12,792 nucleotides of DNA from Methanosarcinales archaeon. Lineage in GTDB: Archaea; Halobacteriota; Methanosarcinia; Methanosarcinales; Methanogasteraceae. Within the stretch, counting starts at the first letter, position 1. Each line of letters opens with the position of its first letter. The stretch is taken from positions 1 through 12,792 of the forward strand of contig DAOUXE010000006.1 in NCBI GenBank assembly GCA_030666765.1, in the 5' to 3' direction. The notes below the pieces were generated by a model. It ran no database searches. It saw only the letters and a program-made list of their open reading frames with translations, and was not told the DNA's origin. The position numbers and the translations under genes are program-made. Of this stretch, positions 12,254-12,792 are shown piece by piece.

Positions 12254-12792
12254 ATGTTAACAGAAGAAGAGATCAGGCGGATAGCAAGAAGGAAAAATTT
12301 GTATGTGGGGCTGACCGAGAAAGACTATGTCATCGAATGGTTGCTGAAGGGGATGTACGAGTCAGAGGTCAAGGATTCTCTGATATTCAAAGGTGGAACT
12401 GCGATCAAAAAAGTCTACTTTCCGGAAACATGGAGATTTTCTCATGATCTGGATTTTACTGCTTTATGTCCGGATAGTAAAGATATAAATAATCAATTAC
12501 AAGAGGTTTTCGATGATGTTGAGAGAAAATCCGCAATAAAAATTGAGTTTAAATCATTTCATGAAACGTCTGGGAGTATCATTGCAAATGTGCAGTTCCT
12601 GGGTCCATTGAATGCTAAGAATCGAATAAGACTTGATATAAGTCTTGATGAGATGGTCATCACAGAACCCGTTTCAAAGGCGATGGACTCACACTATCCG
12701 GATATTGGGAGATACGAGGCTCGCGTTTACTCTCTTGAAGAAATTTTAGTTGAGAAGATCAGGAGCATATTGCAGAGGGGTAAGAGCAGAGA
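12254..12792 (+). CDS. abiEii: AbiEii-type nucleotidyltransferase toxin, partial
   Basis: Open from ATG 12254 to the window end (179 codons, incomplete at the 3' end). It has the AbiEii/DUF1814 nucleotidyltransferase motifs in order: FKGGTAIKKVYF with GGT at 47-49, RFSHDLDF (61-68) with the metal-binding D65 and D67, a third acidic strand RLDIS (D128), and EEILVEKIRSIL (162-173) with K168. The last motif (usually RxxRDxYD) would lie beyond the window. Members transfer nucleotides to targets such as tRNA and are held in check by AbiEi, whose gene ends one base upstream. These systems act in phage defence and element stability. Completeness cannot be judged. Confidence 0.88.
   Translation, partial: MLTEEEIRRIARRKNLYVGLTEKDYVIEWLLKGMYESEVKDSLIFKGGTAIKKVYFPETWRFSHDLDFTALCPDSKDINNQLQEVFDDVERKSAIKIEFKSFHETSGSIIANVQFLGPLNAKNRIRLDISLDEMVITEPVSKAMDSHYPDIGRYEARVYSLEEILVEKIRSILQRGKSR

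Overview
The window looks archaeal, most likely a euryarchaeote near the methanogen/ANME lineages. The evidence is several proteins with archaeal class III (type IV pilin) signal peptides, an ArlI/GspE-type ATPase with ArlJ/GspF-type membrane proteins, an ArlH/KaiC-like protein, and TATA-like upstream sequences. The exact lineage cannot be read from the sequence.

Layout from left to right. Positions 1-555 hold a decayed IS701-family (SRSO17-type) transposase on the minus strand, cut by the window edge. A large type IV pilin-like surface protein with a PKD-like domain (642-1781, minus) diverges from an ArlH/KaiC-like protein with a degenerate P-loop (1905-2579, plus). Positions 2582-3313 hold a displaced 26-codon gene tail and a VapBC-type toxin-antitoxin pair whose PIN toxin has an in-frame stop.

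The core is a minus-strand cluster from 11078 down to 3523: pstS, pstC, pstA, a duplicated gene start, a GspE/ArlI-like secretion ATPase broken by a one-base frameshift in its Walker A motif, and two GspF/TadB-TadC-like membrane proteins. The second GspF protein carries a C-terminal Ig-like domain. The right end holds an AbiE pair on the plus strand: complete abiEi (11437-12252) and abiEii running off the window from 12254.

How the genes may work together: PstS does not start with an ordinary Sec or lipoprotein signal. Its N-terminus is a pilin-like segment (charged residues, then AVSPIVATLVLVVVAIT). PstC and PstA form the phosphate permease. Where pstB and phoU are normally found, the cluster continues into type IV pilus assembly genes. 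The simplest reading is a phosphate-binding 'bindosome': a solute-binding protein processed like a pilin and perhaps assembled on the cell surface by a dedicated GspE/GspF machine encoded with it. This resembles in concept the sugar bindosome (Bas) of Sulfolobales, but here in a phosphate-uptake locus. The link rests on gene order and the signal peptide and is inference.

The locus also shows much local rearrangement: a tandem duplication of the secretion-ATPase gene start, a duplicated 3' end of the second GspF gene flanking the VapBC cassette, palindromic GC-rich dispersed repeats in two spacers, and three coding lesions (transposase, VapC, ATPase). Two of the lesions are one-base changes in homopolymers, so assembly error must be excluded.
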